NCBI GenBank assembly: GCA_034336665.1 | Contig: CM067570.1 | Coordinates: 23,269,002 to 23,333,001, forward strand | Origin: Luscinia megarhynchos | Taxonomy: Eukaryota > Chordata > Aves > Passeriformes > Turdidae | Length of the DNA stretch: 64,000 nt | Reading direction: 5' to 3' | In this document: in pieces, positions 61,851 to 64,000 of the stretch | Position numbering within the stretch: the stretch's first letter is position 1 | How the letters are laid out: every line of letters begins with the position of its first letter | Notes under the pieces: generated by a model | The model's input: only the letters and a program-made list of their open reading frames with translations | Database searches by the model: none | What the model was told of the DNA's origin: nothing | Translations under genes and position numbers: made by a program

Positions 61851-63289
61851 TCCAGGAGAACTTTACTTAAAACATCCTTGTGGAAGGATAAGAGCTGTAG
61901 CACTGCTGTGCTCTGTCGTAACCCTGAGACTGATTTACACAGGCTCTGTCTCTGCCACAATTTATTCTAACTTGATGGCCAAGAAGATCAGTACTGAGAC
62001 AGCAATAACATAGCTATCATTACTAAATGCTTTTTCCCTTGAGCATTCCAGCCTGAGTAGTTGAGGAAACTTGGAGTGAAAAGCTGACTTCATAACTTTC
62101 CAATTTCTTTGATCCAGGTCAAGAAGGGAATCAGAGTAGGAACAATAAAAAGAGTGTATCAGACAGTGATCCTCTTAAACAGAAACAGCCATTTAAGCCC
62201 ACCCTGGGGCTGGCCTGCAGAACCAAAAGAAGCTAAACATACTGGAATACTTAAGAAAAGAACTCAATTTTAAAATGTATGATCGATACCTGAAATTGTT
62301 ACTGAATTATGGAAAGAAAACTATTTAATGGCCCTAACTCTACCGGAAACGAAAACCTTCCACTGTGGGGAATTATCTAAATTAACCTTGTTGTTGCTTT
62401 AAATACTTTTATAGATACTTGACTGTCATAATAGGTTACTCTAAGGTTTGTGGACAATATACTGATGCTTACCACTGTAGTTCTGTCTGAGGTTAACAGG
62501 ACTCTGCATTGTTAAATATCGCTCATTGCCTTGACAGTACATAATACCCATAATTCTTTACACACAGATCAAATGTTAGCAGTGGGGAACATCTGTTTCT
62601 GCTATTATATTACAGAAAAAAACCCAAAGATTAAAAATTGGTAGCAGAGTTGCAAAATTTCTCTCAGAACTTAAGCAATCATAATAGCAATCCCTTCTTT
62701 CCTGGGTTGCCTGAGCTTTATATTTGTTTAGTATTTCATTACTGATTTATTACTTAATTCTCACTTCAAATTAAGCAGCAACAGATACTCTTGTTAATAC
62801 TGAATAAATATATTTTGCTGTTGAACTGTTTGAAATTTGAACAGGAAAATGAGATATTTGAAGGTCCATCTAATCAGCTCAACTTAGGAGTGTCAGCCTA
62901 TTTCATCCCATCATGGGGCATTAAAAAAACAGCAGCAGCAGGAGCAGAACCACATGACTCAGTGGCACAAAATCTCCAATCTGCCTACGAAGCAAAATGG
63001 CTACAGTAGGTATATGGTGGTGTCTGTTCTAACATTTCTGCTCCACATCACACTCTCTGCAGACACACAACTGCCAAGGGCTTGCATCACAACTCAAGGG
63101 AGCACAATGCTCCAACAACCAACACATCCACGTCCACCCAGACTTCAGGGTATGCATGGGGTTGGGCTTTGAAGAGGTAGGCCCAGGCAAACTATTTTTC
63201 CATGATTTACTGATTTCTAAGCTGGATGGTTAGGAAAAGCTACCAATGGCCTTATTAAGCCACGTATTAAATTCCCTAGCATGGTCATT
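61851..63289. other. Non-genic sequence
   Basis: No gene is supported. A short AGC-rich run lies near 62932-62943. Overlapping ORFs at 62791-63172 match nothing known. Confidence 0.6.
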
Positions 63290-63530
63290 AAAGAGGGCAG
63301 GCAGGAATCTCTGGAGCCAGAGCCTAAGGATGAGGTGAGCCTGTTAAGTGGGCCTTTGACTGTCCCTGCAGGTGACTCAGCTCTGGGGGCTTCCAGCCTT
63401 CCCATCCTGAAGGTAAGCAGCTCTGTGGTGGCCCAAGTCCCCAGGGCAAAGGGGGACGAGCCTCTCTCAGGGTCACAGTCCCATCTTGAGGCAGCCCTGG
63501 CTTCACTGTGGCTTTGCTGCATGGCAAAAT
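63290..63530 (+). other. GC-rich segment with exon-like splice signals
   Basis: This block is GC-rich compared with its AT-rich flanks. On the plus strand, a pyrimidine-rich run ends in CCCTGCAG at 63364-63371, and a donor-like AAG|GTAAGC begins at 63413. Together they would bound a 41-nt exon, 63372-63412. Another donor-like GAG|GTGAGC lies at about 63335. Open frames of 111 (plus), 101 and 67 (minus) codons overlap here, but none resembles a known protein. It may be an lncRNA exon or just a GC-rich patch. Confidence 0.25.
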
Positions 63531-64000
63531 ACTTTCACAGGCAAGGATTCACAAATCCAAGGAACTCCCATTTTTTCTTTTTTTATTTCCCCTGTGAAAA
63601 TTATAATGAATATTAAAAATTTCAGTCCATTTGACCAAACTAAAACTGTGTGTCTCAACAGAAAAGGCTTCTCATGGGAAATTTCAGCCCATATACAGTA
63701 ACTTCTGTTGGTGAATGAGAGATTTTCTTTCTAGTTTTTCCATATCACATTTGTTTTTTCAACATAAATGCCACAGATGCTGATTTTACTAAATTAAGGT
63801 TTTTCAACAGCCTAGTCTTTTTAAAATTCAATGGGAAAAAACTCCAGGGTCTTGCCTTCACCATTTATCTGGATTGTTTAAACAGTTTAAAATCATATTA
63901 TTACATAATATATGTTCTATTTGTCACAAATGATAGCAATTTAATTAAATACAGTAGTTCTGCAGTTTGCATCCTTTTATAAATACTTAACAAGTCCTCA
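63531..64000. other. Non-genic AT-rich sequence to the window end
   Basis: No gene, repeat array or RNA gene was recognised. The window ends in ordinary AT-rich sequence. Confidence 0.6.

Noticed and set aside
1..64000. Bacterial-type features: operons, CRISPR array, phage or IS elements
   Set aside because: The sequence has vertebrate nuclear character. No regularly spaced repeats with unique spacers, no ribosome binding sites and no transposase frames were found.
1..64000. Endogenous viral or retroviral sequence
   Set aside because: No LTR pair, primer-binding site, polypurine-LTR junction or viral protein motif was recognised in any frame.

Overview
The window looks like vertebrate nuclear DNA, most likely from a bird. 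It is AT-rich and CpG-poor. The ORFs are short and scattered over all frames, with no operon structure. Young SINEs and LINEs are almost absent. Short G/T- and A/C-rich low-complexity tracts of an avian type occur at 12117-12178, 25711-25770, 40069-40119 and 48570-48613. I found no protein-coding gene, tRNA, rRNA or CRISPR array that I can defend. The best reading is a gene desert or the inside of a very large intron. The bird assignment is an inference (about 75% sure), because no diagnostic CR1 3' end or ERV was recognised.

Layout. Positions 1-9.1 kb are featureless AT-rich sequence plus one ancient interspersed-repeat remnant (1400-1535). A CpG-enriched GC-rich patch lies at 9160-9470. Positions 9.5-30.5 kb are mostly plain sequence with minor tandem and inverted repeats, an exact palindrome (11921-11934) and a strong orphan splice acceptor (25331-25333). 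Positions 30.6-31.3 kb look like a homeodomain-site-rich conserved noncoding element. Positions 31.3-41.2 kb hold an exact CArG box, a purine-rich tract, an unusually long unassigned open frame (36573-37229) and a pyrimidine-rich tract. Positions 41.2-42.34 kb are the most structured part of the window. They hold a CpG-retaining block with a near-palindromic RFX X-box. Next comes an inverted pair of octamer (POU) sites with about 20-bp arms, then a diverged repeat with a 63-bp period whose copies each carry an AATTA-type core and a TGTCA core. Positions 51.3-52.5 kb and 55.2-55.7 kb are further enhancer-like blocks separated by an ancient repeat tail (51930-52035). Positions 61.3-61.85 kb are another such block with an 18-bp tandem duplication. 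A GC-rich, exon-like segment lies near the right end (63290-63530).

How it may work together. With no coding gene in view, the plausible content is a set of distal cis-regulatory elements, perhaps with lncRNA exons. Their target gene lies outside the window. Conservation could not be tested here, so every 'conserved noncoding element' label rests on sequence character only: non-repetitive sequence, motif density and CpG retention.
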